Shown here one piece after another: positions 33,903 through 42,600 of a stretch of DNA of 64,000 nucleotides. The DNA is taken from positions 102,605 to 166,604 of the forward strand of contig NZ_JYLD01000012.1 of assembly GCF_001043025.1 (NCBI RefSeq), in the 5' to 3' direction. Numbering within the stretch: position 1 is the first letter of the stretch; every line of letters begins with the position of its first letter. Source of the DNA: Pseudomonas helleri (GTDB taxonomy: Bacteria; Pseudomonadota; Gammaproteobacteria; Pseudomonadales; Pseudomonadaceae). A program made the position numbers and the translations under genes. The notes beneath the pieces were generated by a model. It worked only from the letters and a program-made list of their open reading frames with translations. It did no database searches and was not told the DNA's origin.

Positions 33903-36900
33903 CGAGGCACCCTCCGCAGCCCGTAGCCATTTGTCAGCGCTCGCGTGATATCGCCATTGCCGCTGGCAAGGTCACCGGCAATCTCGCGCTTGGCTCGGTT
34001 AATGAAGACCTTCCAGTCATTACCGTCCCGTTGAGTTTCAAATGGGACGCCGCCGTAGTTGTGGACAGTGAGATTTCCCCCGCTTGGTTTTTCGGCGCCC
34101 GCCTCTTGCCCGCCCGAGCCTGAGCCCGAACCTGTTGCACCAGGGCGAATCGGAGAAACGTTGCCCTTGCGCAGCGCCTCGACCGTGGCCACGCCGCCGT
34201 GACGGCGGATATCGGCCTGGCTCCAGACGACTTCGCCTTTGTGCACATCGCCCGCATATTCGTTAACCCCGCCAGCCCCGGTGTAGCCGCCACCAGAGAA
34301 TCCAACACCCGAGATAGCCGCAACGTTTGCCGCCGCCGCAATGCCTGCCGATATGGCCAAGGCCACGCCCAACGGATAAGGCTGAACTGCAAGGGCGTTT
34401 TGCACAGCCACGTAGCCCTGAATCGTCGCCTGGGCAATTGCTGCCGCCTTGCCGATCGCAGCAAGCTTGCTATTACCGGAAGCGCTCAGCGCAGCCATGT
34501 TTCCGAAGAAGTCCTGGCTGTAGGAGAGCACCGCGTTGTTTTTGGCCTGCTCAATCTTTGTTTGATTGTCTTGGGCCTGCTGATTGATGTTCGCGACTCG
34601 GGAGGCATAGGTTTCCTCGTTGATAGCCTTGAGGTCCAGGTAGGCTTTTTGCTTTTCGAGTTCCATTTCTCGCCAAGCATCGAGTTTTGTCGACTCATCA
34701 GTCAGACGCTGAATCTCGCTGTAAGCCCCGCCAACAGATGCATCAAGGCCGGTTACCGTCGGGGCTTTTGAAACGCCTTCAACGGTTCCCGGCTTTTGAG
34801 CTGCTTTCAGGTTGATATCGCGAATCTTGATCAGGGTTTCAAGCCGCTTTGCAGCCTCAACGTTGCCTTGGCGCTCGTACTCGGCAAGCTGGGCCGCATC
34901 ATCCAGGGATGATTTGAGCTGGTTTGCCTTTTGGAGTTGCCCGGTGAGGATCAGCAGTTGGACCTGATCTTTCTGAGCCTGGAGCGTGTCCTTGCTGAGT
35001 TGCGCCTCTTTCTCAAGAGCGGCGTTTTTCTTCAATTGAGCGGTGATCAGGTCTTGGCTGGCCAACAGCGATTTTTGATCAGCGGTGAGCGTCTTCTTGC
35101 CTTTGATGTCTGCAAGTTGCTGCTCCCACTTGATCAAAGCCTGAGCCTGGACACCCACACGTTCCGTGGCAATGCCTTGGGCGTTGATGGATGCATTCTG
35201 CTGGATCAGCACGGCCTGGGTCTGCCGGGCAGCATCCAGCATTTTCAGGCCTGCATCCTCGCGGTAGGCTTTGGGCTTGGCCTTGCTCTTGTCGTACTTC
35301 GCCTGAACATTGGCGACTTCTTTGTCGATCTCGGCCTGGGATTTCCCTGCCTCCAAACCGAGTTTTTTCGCCTCTTTGATGTCGTTTTCAAGCTTTGCCT
35401 GGTCGAACAAGTTCCTCTTGTGCAAAGCATCCCACTTGCTCAGAGCCTCAATCCGGGCCTGCTCTGCTTGATCTGCCGCAGCCTCTTCAGCCGCTCTTTG
35501 CTTGGTCACTCCAAGACGCTGCTTGATTAGCGCAAGTTTTTTCTCAAGGGCTTCGGTCGAATCACCATCAGGAAGGCCAAGCGCTGAGTCAAACGCAGTG
35601 CTTGCCTTGCCTAAGCCGGTAGATATAGTTCCGAGAATACCGCCCTCTTTGCGCGTTTTAAGCACCCGTTCAATAAGCTCAGCCTCTTTTTCAAGGTCAG
35701 GGAACAGCTCAGACTTGACCCTGCTGTAAGCATTGCTGATTGCCGTTGCAATGTTGTTCCAGCCACGCTCAACAGATGAAAGCGACTCTCGATATTTCTC
35801 AAGGCGATGCTGAGCATTCTCGTTGAGCGCTGAGCTCAGAACGTCCAGCGCCTCTTGCTTACGACCTTGCTCATCAAGCGCGGCAATAACCTCGTACTGG
35901 GCGCTCGTGAGAAGCCCGTACTTGGAGCTTATCTTTTCAGCTGCTTTCGTCGCGCTGTCGCCCACGCTAGCGAGTTCAGTTGCAACTTCGGCAGCTCCCT
36001 TCCCGGAGTACTCGGAAATTGCGGCAGCTGCCTGGGCCAGATCAATGAACTGCGCCCGACTGAGCCTGCTGCTGCCAGCAAGAGCTATAACGGCATCATT
36101 TGCAGCTGAAATACTCCCGCTTAAGCCTGCGGCAGATTTTGCAATAGCGGCAAGGCTAGAAGCCGTCTGGCCTGAGTTTGCAGAGCCAGAAAAAAGCGCC
36201 TTGTTGAAGGCGCTCACCTGTCTTTCGGCATCGTAGAAGATGAAGCCCAGGCTTGCGGCTGCAGCCCCTGCCACTGTGATCGGATTGATGATTGATCCAA
36301 CAAAACCGCCAAGCGACTTAACCGCATTTCCTGCCCCTCCAGCGCTAACGCTAATTTGCTGAAAGTTGCGCGCTGCGCCTTGCCAATCGCCCGATTTCAG
36401 GGCGTTTAGAAGCTGAGCCGCATCTCGCTGAGAACCTTTTGTTGTCAGGCTAAGCCCTTTAAGGTCGTCGTCCATACCGCCGATAGTTTTGCGTGTGGCA
36501 GTAATCTTTGCCTGATATTCGGCGTAGGTATCAGCATCGAGAAACCGTTTGTTCTTTGCCAGCTCCTTCTCAAGCTCATCAATTTCAGCCAGCTTTCGAT
36601 AAACAGGATCGATCTTGCCAAGCAACTTCTCGAGCGCCTGAGCCTGCTCATCAGTTGCTACAGCAGCCTTCTTTGTCCCGTCTGCCAGGGTGTTGTTGGT
36701 CTTAACGTTTGCATTAGACTCCGCTCGCATTCGGCGGGCAAGATCAGCCAGCCTTTCAGCCTTGTCGGCTGCGTAATCAAAATTGCTTGCGGCCTTTTCG
36801 GTGCTGTTAGAAAGCGACTTAACGTAGTCGCTCGCCTCAAGCGATCTTTTGGCCATCGCCAGCAAGCGCTCTTCTGCCTGCGCAGCCGTCTCGCCAACTT

Positions 36901-37315
36901 TTTCGATTGAGGCCGCAGCCGCATCATTGCTTGGCTTTAGCTTCCCGGCAGAGCTGGCCACATCAAGAAATGACGTAGAAGCCTTCGACAGCGAGAGTCC
37001 AAGCGACTCAATCAGTTTGGCGGCGGCGTCCTGCTTGGTGTTCAGCGACTGAAGCTCTTTGACTACTTGCTGAATGCCCTTCCCTATTCCGTCGGTAGCC
37101 GCAGACCACGCCTTGCCGGCGCCATCGGCAGACTTTCCCGCATCAGAGCCTGATTTGCTCAGGCCATCCAGGCCGGTAGATGCCTTGTCCATGGCTGGCT
37201 TGATGCGCAGCCCGGCAGACTCTAGGGCGTCCAGCGCTTTTTGAACGTCGACTGCCTTCTGTTCAGCATCACGGCTGTCAATTTCGAGCACCAAGCGGGA
37301 TTTTTGCTCAGCCAT
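33899..37315 (-). CDS. Tail length tape measure protein
   Basis: The 1138-residue protein is the longest in the prophage. Long Ala/Lys/Glu-rich coiled-coil runs (20-340 and 480-950) alternate with two hydrophobic segments (about 345-375 and 985-1030). The C-terminal FSGGGYTGAGGVNEYAGDVHKGE..WSQADIRRHGG block is a hallmark of tape measures of lambdoid Pseudomonas phages. GGAGAAAAGC precedes the ATG. At about 0.15 nm per residue a tail of roughly 170 nm is expected. Confidence 0.9.
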   Translation of the reverse strand: MAEQKSRLVLEIDSRDAEQKAVDVQKALDALESAGLRIKPAMDKASTGLDGLSKSGSDAGKSADGAGKAWSAATDGIGKGIQQVVKELQSLNTKQDAAAKLIESLGLSLSKASTSFLDVASSAGKLKPSNDAAAASIEKVGETAAQAEERLLAMAKRSLEASDYVKSLSNSTEKAASNFDYAADKAERLADLARRMRAESNANVKTNNTLADGTKKAAVATDEQAQALEKLLGKIDPVYRKLAEIDELEKELAKNKRFLDADTYAEYQAKITATRKTIGGMDDDLKGLSLTTKGSQRDAAQLLNALKSGDWQGAARNFQQISVSAGGAGNAVKSLGGFVGSIINPITVAGAAAASLGFIFYDAERQVSAFNKALFSGSANSGQTASSLAAIAKSAAGLSGSISAANDAVIALAGSSRLSRAQFIDLAQAAAAISEYSGKGAAEVATELASVGDSATKAAEKISSKYGLLTSAQYEVIAALDEQGRKQEALDVLSSALNENAQHRLEKYRESLSSVERGWNNIATAISNAYSRVKSELFPDLEKEAELIERVLKTRKEGGILGTISTGLGKASTAFDSALGLPDGDSTEALEKKLALIKQRLGVTKQRAAEEAAADQAEQARIEALSKWDALHKRNLFDQAKLENDIKEAKKLGLEAGKSQAEIDKEVANVQAKYDKSKAKPKAYREDAGLKMLDAARQTQAVLIQQNASINAQGIATERVGVQAQALIKWEQQLADIKGKKTLTADQKSLLASQDLITAQLKKNAALEKEAQLSKDTLQAQKDQVQLLILTGQLQKANQLKSSLDDAAQLAEYERQGNVEAAKRLETLIKIRDINLKAAQKPGTVEGVSKAPTVTGLDASVGGAYSEIQRLTDESTKLDAWREMELEKQKAYLDLKAINEETYASRVANINQQAQDNQTKIEQAKNNAVLSYSQDFFGNMAALSASGNSKLAAIGKAAAIAQATIQGYVAVQNALAVQPYPLGVALAISAGIAAAANVAAISGVGFSGGGYTGAGGVNEYAGDVHKGEVVWSQADIRRHGGVATVEALRKGNVSPIRPGATGSGSGSGGQEAGAEKPSGGNLTVHNYGGVPFETQRDGNDWKVFINRAKREIAGDLASGNGDITRALTNGYGLRRVPR

Positions 37316-37330
37316 GCTTTTCTCCGGGCA

Positions 37331-37353
37331 TAAAAAAACCCGCCGGAGCGGGT
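37331..37353 (-). terminator. Intrinsic terminator before the tape measure gene
   Basis: ACCCGC CGGA GCGGGT with a run of seven T on the minus strand, ending 16 bases before the tape measure start. It closes the superinfection-immunity transcript. Confidence 0.75.
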
Positions 37354-37370
37354 GGTTATTGTTTTAAAAA

Positions 37371-37712
37371 TCAGCTGCGAAACAGCCTTTCCTTCTCGGC
37401 CTGATACTCTTCTTCCGTTATGTGTCCGCGCTCTTTCATGGACGCCAACTTTTCGAGAGCTTCATACCTGTTTATTTCAGGCGCGCCGGCCTTGCTGGAT
37501 TGGACCGGAGCAGCCTTATTAACGGCTGACGCTGACCACACCAGGGCAGCAACCCAGCCGATGAGGGTCCACCCCAGAAACAAGTCGAGAAGCAAGATTG
37601 AATTTGCGTTCGGGTGCTTTCTGTTTCTCGCATTGATAGCTGGCAAGAAATAAATAACTACCCCAATGAAAAGCAGCATCAACGCACCAGCGGCGCCTGA
37701 ATCATTCGACAT
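37371..37712 (-). CDS. Superinfection immunity membrane protein with SHOCT domain
   Basis: The 113-residue protein has two membrane segments (residues 9-26 and 38-59); the second, LLLDLFLGWTLIGWVAALVW, matches the Imm_superinfect family named after T4 Imm. A C-terminal SHOCT motif (residues 84-111, YEALEKLASMKERGHITEEEYQAEKERL) follows. Similar proteins block DNA entry of related phages. It lies between tail chaperone and tape measure genes, with its own ribosome site (GGGAG) and terminator, as an accessory gene. Confidence 0.75.
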   Translation of the reverse strand: MSNDSGAAGALMLLFIGVVIYFLPAINARNRKHPNANSILLLDLFLGWTLIGWVAALVWSASAVNKAAPVQSSKAGAPEINRYEALEKLASMKERGHITEEEYQAEKERLFRS

Positions 37713-37923
37713 AGACTGATCTCCCTGATAAATGTGGGCAATCTACCATCATCGCAAGGAAGCGCCAAAGCCCACCGCCCACGCGCTGCTGTCCAGACAT
37801 CCAGCTTGGATGTAATACCAGTAGCTGCTCGGCGTGAGAGCGTAGTAGCGTTCTGCCTCCAACGAACCCCTGGTCCGCTGGATACATGCCCACGGACTGG
37901 GGGATTAATGAATGGGAGGTCAA

Positions 37924-38178
37924 ATGGCAGAAGAGATAACGCAAGAGAAGCTTGATGCGGCATTGATAGCTGTTTCCAGGTACGCCAAAAAAGAGATTGG
38001 CATAGACAAACTCTTTGATGCGATGAGCCCTGAGATTGGCGAGCATCTATTAAGGTTGGGGCTGGCCAATTTCAAGCTTTCACGAAAAATGTCGGGCCGT
38101 TATCAATTTCGATTTACCCCGCCTTCTCCAATAACCCTGGCAGGTGCTCAGCGCCTTGAAACCTTAGGCTTCAATTAG
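37924..38178 (+). CDS. Plus-strand accessory protein within the tail module
   Basis: The 84-residue protein (EEITQEKLDAALIAVSRYAK, MSPEIGEHLLRLGLANFKLS) runs against the late genes. GGGAGG lies 5 bases before the ATG at 37924. The 3' end overlaps the converging 38164 gene by 15 bases. No domain is recognised; it looks helical. The 211-bp gap to the divergent immunity gene must contain promoters for both. Confidence 0.7.
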   Translation: MAEEITQEKLDAALIAVSRYAKKEIGIDKLFDAMSPEIGEHLLRLGLANFKLSRKMSGRYQFRFTPPSPITLAGAQRLETLGFN

Positions 38179-38460
38179 TTCGGCTGGCCCTTCCCCAAGG
38201 GCCGCTTTGAGCCGTTTCTCGTAATCATCTTGCATTTCTTCATAGTCAATCCAGAAGCCAGTAATTGCAGCATGCAGCTCTCCGGCAGCCCCCTCTTCGT
38301 CAGATAAATGCCAGCCGCCCTCCCGCAGCATTTTGGCCTTATCCAAAACACTCTTTTCCAGCACCAGAAGGCGGGCGTTCTCGGCCTCCAGCTCGGTAAT
38401 GCGGGCTTCCAGCTGGGTTTGTTTTTCGAGAGACATATTTCGAACAGTTACGCTGATCAT
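38164..38460 (-). CDS. Small coiled-coil phage protein
   Basis: The 98-residue protein has a heptad-like helix (LEKQTQLEARITELEAENARLLVLEKSVLDK, residues 9-39) and an acidic C-terminal half (EEMQDDYEKRLKAALGEGPAEL). The ATG at 38460 has GGGAG five bases upstream; a GTG at 38466 is an alternative. It follows the tail chaperone frame by 56 bases. Function unknown. Confidence 0.6.
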   Translation of the reverse strand: MISVTVRNMSLEKQTQLEARITELEAENARLLVLEKSVLDKAKMLREGGWHLSDEEGAAGELHAAITGFWIDYEEMQDDYEKRLKAALGEGPAELIEA

Positions 38461-38516
38461 TTGCACTCCCAGGGCTGGGCCAGATCGTCTTTTCAGTCTG
38501 GACCAGCCATCAAAAC

Positions 38517-38843
38517 TTAATCATCACCACCTTCTTCGTCTTCCAGGCAGATACCATCCAAGACAAACATAACCTCGTCGATTTCTCGGCGACTAAGAGG
38601 CGACGGGTGGGCATCAAGCCAGTCTGAAATCTCGCGAGCCGAAAGCGGCAACGGAAAAACACCGGTCATCGACGTTATGAAACGACGCCCCCGGCAGGCG
38701 CCATAAAACGTAGTCAGCAGGTGCTTGGTGATGGGGTCTAGCGGGGGCTCTTCAGGAAGCGGCATACCCAGCCGTTCGTAGATAGCTTTTCGCTTATCTG
38801 ACTGCCCGCCCCACTCTTTATCCCACCGAAACCGGGCTACTGC
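38517..38843 (-). CDS. Tail assembly chaperone, frameshift extension (lambda T analogue)
   Basis: This frame has no good start of its own. It opens right after a TGA about 30 bases upstream and overlaps only the last codons of the 38837-39250 gene, so it is read by a -1 shift at about 38843-38849 (CGAAAAG). The extension of 108 residues begins AVARFRWDKEWGG and ends EDEEGGDD. The fused protein would have about 244 residues, matching gpG-T. An internal ATG at 38765 is the only start in the frame, but the conserved WDKEWGG lies upstream of it. Confidence 0.78.
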   Translation of the reverse strand, partial: AVARFRWDKEWGGQSDKRKAIYERLGMPLPEEPPLDPITKHLLTTFYGACRGRRFITSMTGVFPLPLSAREISDWLDAHPSPLSRREIDEVMFVLDGICLEDEEGGDD

Positions 38844-39250
38844 TTTTCGGTTGTTTCAGCGATTTCTTCGTTGGCTACTTCGCTGGACTTGCTGCCCTCA
38901 CCAATCACGAACAGAAAGAAATCGATATTGCTGTCCAGCAGCTCGGCGCAAGCGCCAACATCAAATTTCAGGGGATTCCCCTTATCGTCCTGCACGCCAT
39001 CCCAGTCCCTGACGATAAATTGCGCCAAAAGGGCGCAGTGGTTTTGATGCTCGGTTTTTTCACCAGGTAGCACGCCAACCTCACCCTGCTCAAAGATCGC
39101 ATCGTTGCGCTGAGTGCGCCGACGCACACGCTCAAGGGCAACTTGGTACTCAGGGTTGCCTAATCCTTCAAGCTGGATTTTGGTGTCTTTATCGAATTCC
39201 ACCCAGCGCAGACCGGGTGTTAGAGCCTTCTTCGTCAACTGGAGAGCCAT
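38837..39250 (-). CDS. Tail assembly chaperone (lambda G analogue)
   Basis: The 137-residue protein is at the position of lambda G, between the tail tube and tape measure genes. It ends VANEEIAETTEKQ and a stop; the last codons GAA AAG are the slip site for the T-like extension. G and G-T coat the tape measure before tube polymerisation. The N-terminus reads MALQLTKKALTPGLRWVEF. Confidence 0.8.
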   Translation of the reverse strand: MALQLTKKALTPGLRWVEFDKDTKIQLEGLGNPEYQVALERVRRRTQRNDAIFEQGEVGVLPGEKTEHQNHCALLAQFIVRDWDGVQDDKGNPLKFDVGACAELLDSNIDFFLFVIGEGSKSSEVANEEIAETTEKQ

Positions 39251-39274
39251 GCGAAATCCTCAACGCCACGCCAA

Positions 39275-39313
39275 TAAAAAAGACCCCTCCGGCGGGCGTT
39301 ATCACCGGAGAGG
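39275..39313 (-). terminator. Intrinsic terminator after the tail tube gene
   Basis: CCTCTCCGG and CCGGAGGGG arms with an 11-base loop, followed by TCTTTTTTATT on the minus strand; one mismatch in the stem. Confidence 0.7.
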
Positions 39314-39330
39314 CCAAAGGGTTGAACTGT

Positions 39331-40494
39331 TTAAGCCGTGACGGTGATGGTTGCCGTCGCGGTCTTGGTTGGATCGGAGACGCTTTTCGCGGTGATGACG
39401 GCGGTACCGGCAGATACGCCCGTTACCAGCCCGCCAGCGCTCACAGTTGCGACAGCGGGCGTTGCGCTGGACCAGGTGACGTTTTGGCCCGCCGTTACGG
39501 GCAAGGCCGAAGCGGTCATTTGGCGGGTTGCAGCTACCGCGATAGAGGCAGTCGTAGGCGCCACGGACACACTGGCAACCGGCACAAACGGAACACGCGT
39601 GATGGTCGGGCTGACCTTGGCTACGGTGTAGTTGAGCGTTACCTCAACCAGGTCGCGCTTGCCGCCGCTTGGGAGCTCACCGTCGACCTCTACAGCCGGA
39701 AAGTCAAAGATGTACTTGTTGCCCAGGCTGTCAGTGATTGGGAACTGAACACCGATCGGGTGGCGCGTGAACGTGTTCTTCCAGATTTCCCATGCACGCT
39801 TGGACCAGGCCAGCACGATGGTGCCGGTGATTGCGGCCTCGGTTGCGATCTGCGCGCCTGGACCCAAGCGGCTGGAGCCAATGCAGCGCTGGGCCTGCAG
39901 GCTGTTGTCCAGGCTGACCGTCATGGCTGACACACAAGCCACACCCTCCAACGACTTGCCGTCCACCAGAATGGTGCCGACGTTCTTGTTGCTCAGGAAC
40001 GGTGTGGTGGTCGGCCCATCCGGTGCGGTAACGATTGGGGTGTCGCTATCGTCGTAGTCCAGGCAGGCCATGCCGAAGGTGGTGGTGATCTTGCCGTCAG
40101 ATGGAATGTCGAGGGCAAAGGTGCTGACGTGGGCGCCTTTGAACAGGCTGTAAACGCCTACGTCCGTGTAGCCCTTGGCGATGCTGAAGGTGTGGCGAAC
40201 ATCGCCAATCGCCAGCACGTTGTTGGTCCAGTTACCGTAAAAAGCCGCTTCCAGCAGCTGGTCGAACGAACTAAACGACAGCTCGGCCGTCAGGTCGCCG
40301 TTAATGTCGGTACTGGTGGCCACCGAACCCTGGCTGAGGCGAGAGTCAGTGATCTCGTCACTCGCCGCCGTGTTCACGGTCGGAGTCAGCGCGTTGCCTG
40401 TCAGGCGCAGCGTGCTCCACTTGCCGGTTGTTGGGGTGATGCCTGGGGTCACTTCGGGAATGATGTGACTGACGATTTTTGCGCCGGAGCTCAT
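39331..40494 (-). CDS. Major tail tube protein with C-terminal bacterial Ig-like (Big_2) domain
   Basis: The 387-residue protein has a tail tube part (residues 1-300; SSGAKIVSHIIPEVTPGITP, LSFSSFDQLLEAAFYGNW) and a Big_2 domain at the end (VSVAPTTASIAVAATRQMTA ... TVSAGGLVTGVSAGTAVITA). Ig-like domains on phage tubes decorate the tail surface and bind carbohydrates weakly. The ATG at 40494 was chosen over a GTG at 40503 because GGTGGAAAG precedes it. Confidence 0.85.
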   Translation of the reverse strand: MSSGAKIVSHIIPEVTPGITPTTGKWSTLRLTGNALTPTVNTAASDEITDSRLSQGSVATSTDINGDLTAELSFSSFDQLLEAAFYGNWTNNVLAIGDVRHTFSIAKGYTDVGVYSLFKGAHVSTFALDIPSDGKITTTFGMACLDYDDSDTPIVTAPDGPTTTPFLSNKNVGTILVDGKSLEGVACVSAMTVSLDNSLQAQRCIGSSRLGPGAQIATEAAITGTIVLAWSKRAWEIWKNTFTRHPIGVQFPITDSLGNKYIFDFPAVEVDGELPSGGKRDLVEVTLNYTVAKVSPTITRVPFVPVASVSVAPTTASIAVAATRQMTASALPVTAGQNVTWSSATPAVATVSAGGLVTGVSAGTAVITAKSVSDPTKTATATITVTA

Positions 40495-40516
40495 TCTTTC
40501 CACCTTTGTGTAGGTA

Positions 40517-40540
40517 ATAAAAAACCCGCACAGGGCGGGT
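40517..40540 (-). terminator. Intrinsic terminator after the antirepressor-like gene
   Basis: ACCCGC CCTGT GCGGGT followed by TTTTTATTA on the minus strand, located 21 bases past the antirepressor-like stop and before the tube gene ribosome site. Confidence 0.8.
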
Positions 40541-40560
40541 GGGATGGGTGCTATCGCTCT

Positions 40561-41076
40561 CTAATTGAGCAAGAGCGACGGCTGTATTTGTTCAGAAAGC
40601 GATTCGATTCGGGCTTCCAGTGGCTGTTTCTGGGATTGCCATTGCCGTAAGCCTCGCCCGCACAGACTGGCAACCGCTTTCTTTCCGCTGTACTCCAGCA
40701 GAGTCTGGTGAAATTCGGCTGTCAGCGTTCGCGCGGCTCCGACTTCGTTATCCAGAATATCCAGCACCTGGCGCCGAAACCGCTTGGCCCGCTCAGTCCG
40801 GGCAAACATGCCCAGCAGGTGAGCGCCTCGCAGGCTGAAGACGCGGACCTCTTGCTCGCCGCCGCGAGTGCGCATCTTGACAAGAGCTGTCATGGTCGAC
40901 GTGAATTCATCTGCGTGCCGTCGATACAGGTCTCTAACGCGAGAATCAAAGGGGGTCGCAGTTTCATCACCCCCTTTGCCATACAGCGCAATCGCAACTT
41001 CAGCCAGAGTCAGGCAAGGCTGACCGCCATGATCCACAACCTTTAACTCGATGCCGTCAAAAATCAGCTTGTCCAT
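40561..41076 (-). CDS. Antirepressor-like protein (P22_AR_N/Bro-N type) in the tail module
   Basis: The 171-residue protein begins LIFDGIELKVVDHGGQPCLTLAEVAIALYG, followed by RRHADEFTSTMTALVKMRTRGGEQEVRVFSLRGAHLLGMFART, the arrangement of P22 Ant N-terminal domains. It has terminators on both sides, so it is an independent unit inserted between tail terminator and tube genes. The ATG at 41076 is 8 bases after AGGGG. Such proteins inactivate repressors by direct binding. A second, Bro-N protein occurs at 57290. Confidence 0.75.
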   Translation of the reverse strand: MDKLIFDGIELKVVDHGGQPCLTLAEVAIALYGKGGDETATPFDSRVRDLYRRHADEFTSTMTALVKMRTRGGEQEVRVFSLRGAHLLGMFARTERAKRFRRQVLDILDNEVGAARTLTAEFHQTLLEYSGKKAVASLCGRGLRQWQSQKQPLEARIESLSEQIQPSLLLN

Positions 41077-41167
41077 AGTCATCCCCTACAATGCCCGGGA
41101 TAAATCGGCCGCAGAAACGCCCCAGGGAAAGCGCTTTCGGATGCCTCCTATCTGCGACCAGAAACAG

Positions 41168-41193
41168 AAAGCCCCGGCAAATGCTAGGGCTTG
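41168..41193 (-). terminator. Terminator-like hairpin after the tail terminator gene
   Basis: AAGCCCTAGC and GCCGGGGCTT arms followed by TCTGTTTCTG on the minus strand; imperfect T run. Confidence 0.55.
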
Positions 41194-41218
41194 AGCGATG
41201 CGAGCTATGCCGCTGAAA

Positions 41219-41641
41219 TCAGCCGGCGCGGAACCGGATGTTCACGTTGATCTGATAGAAGCCTTCAAACTCGCCCGCATCGACCTGAGAGGCCTCTAGG
41301 CACTCAAGATCCCCGGACGACCAGTAGGCGAAGTGCGCTTCAAGCTGATCGGCCAGCTCGGTCAGGGCCTTGGTGCCGGTTCTTGCCCGGGCGAAGCACT
41401 GGATGCTTACCCGGCCCGGCTTGCGGGTGTAGGGCTTGTCGGCCATGCCTGCCATGAAGGCCGTGCCGTGCTGCACGTTGAACCGGCACCACAAACCGGT
41501 TGCGGGCGGCTTGAAAATGCCCGATTGATCGGTGTTTTTGGCCGGGTAAGGCGCGTTTGGGTAGAAAATGGAGTCCTGCTCAATACCGGAAAAGGCTTTC
41601 ATGTGGCCGGCAAGTAGTGCGCGGATCTGCTCATAGGTCAT
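41219..41641 (-). CDS. Tail terminator protein
   Basis: The 140-residue protein (MTYEQIRALLAGHMKAFSGI, RVSIQCFARARTGTKALTELADQLEAHF) fits the tail terminator family (lambda U-like, DUF4128). It caps the tube at the head side. It overlaps the neck gene by four bases. Confidence 0.72.
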   Translation of the reverse strand: MTYEQIRALLAGHMKAFSGIEQDSIFYPNAPYPAKNTDQSGIFKPPATGLWCRFNVQHGTAFMAGMADKPYTRKPGRVSIQCFARARTGTKALTELADQLEAHFAYWSSGDLECLEASQVDAGEFEGFYQINVNIRFRAG

Positions 41642-42210
41642 CGGAACACCTCAGAAACGCTGATAAATGCCAGTTCGTAAACGCCGTCGGGCGCCTGAGT
41701 GGAGTGTCCATTCTCCAAGCGCTCGGCGTATGGCAGGTTGGTTTGAATAAACACTTGGGTGTAGGGTTTTATGCCTTCGAGCGCTGCCTGGCCCTTGCCC
41801 ATGGTGATTGAGCCAGAGCGGTCAATTTCCGTTGTTACGGTGAAGTCTTCCGACCCTATGCTGACAATGTGACTACCCCGGAACCGCCCGCCCACATATC
41901 CCTTGCCGGCTGCCAGGTCGTTTACGAAGTAGTTCTGCGCGCGCTCTGCCTTGGTCAGCTTTTTGAATTTCTTCTTGCCGGTGTTCTCGGCGTTGCGGGC
42001 GTCGACGTTGGCGTCGTAGGCATCGGCCAGTGCGACGTTCTTTGCCCGGAAATCGATGTTGGTCTTCCAAAGATCGGGGTTGCCGACCGGCGAGCGCTCG
42101 ATCACTTCTGTCAGCATGGCCAGGGCGATCGTTCTGACCTTGGTTTCCATTTCCTGATTGATCTGCTCAACGAATGCCGTGGGTGGTGTGCTCCAGCCGC
42201 TGTTAGCCAT
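41638..42210 (-). CDS. Neck/tail completion protein, HK97 gp10-like
   Basis: The 190-residue protein contains LPYAERLENGHSTQAPDGVYELA, the usual gp10 block near the C-terminus, and an N-terminal helix. It helps to connect head and tail. It starts one base inside the stop of the previous gene. Confidence 0.72.
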   Translation of the reverse strand: MANSGWSTPPTAFVEQINQEMETKVRTIALAMLTEVIERSPVGNPDLWKTNIDFRAKNVALADAYDANVDARNAENTGKKKFKKLTKAERAQNYFVNDLAAGKGYVGGRFRGSHIVSIGSEDFTVTTEIDRSGSITMGKGQAALEGIKPYTQVFIQTNLPYAERLENGHSTQAPDGVYELAFISVSEVFR

Positions 42211-42599
42211 TAGACCTCCCGCAGGTGAATCTCGTAATGGGCGCCCACTGGATCAACATCGGGCTTCAGCACGTCATAGGTCGTCTGCTGGCCGGTCAAC
42301 AAGTTCTTGGTGGTGATCTTGTGGCCGATCTGTGGGATGCCGGTTGTTTCGTTGGTCAGGGCGATCAGATTCTGGTCAGTGGCCTTGATGTTCACGCCGT
42401 CGACCAGTTCAACCTTGAAGGAATCGAGGATGCCGCGCCCTGAGTAGCTGATAACCACCGGTTCGCCGCCGGTTTCGGTAACCGGGTCCCACTGCTCACT
42501 GGGCAGCGTCACGCCGCCAGTGAACGAGTGCACGGCATCCGCCAGCTCGTTATCGAAAGCCTCAGCCAACTCAGCCTGTAACTCTTCGCGCATGCCCAT
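42210..42599 (-). CDS. Head closure/neck protein
   Basis: The 129-residue protein (MREELQAELAEAFDNELADA; SGRGILDSFKVELVDGVNIK; GHKITTKNLLTGQQTTYDVL) is at the position of a head-closure protein between the connector and gp10-like genes. AGAGG precedes the ATG at 42599; a second ATG lies two codons later. Family assignment is by position and general likeness. Confidence 0.6.
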   Translation of the reverse strand: MGMREELQAELAEAFDNELADAVHSFTGGVTLPSEQWDPVTETGGEPVVISYSGRGILDSFKVELVDGVNIKATDQNLIALTNETTGIPQIGHKITTKNLLTGQQTTYDVLKPDVDPVGAHYEIHLREV

Positions 42600-42600
42600 A

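Noticed and set aside
34199..35530. Plus-strand open frames of up to 199 codons in the tape measure region
   Set aside because: They are shadows of the GC-rich tape measure gene and have no start signals or domains.
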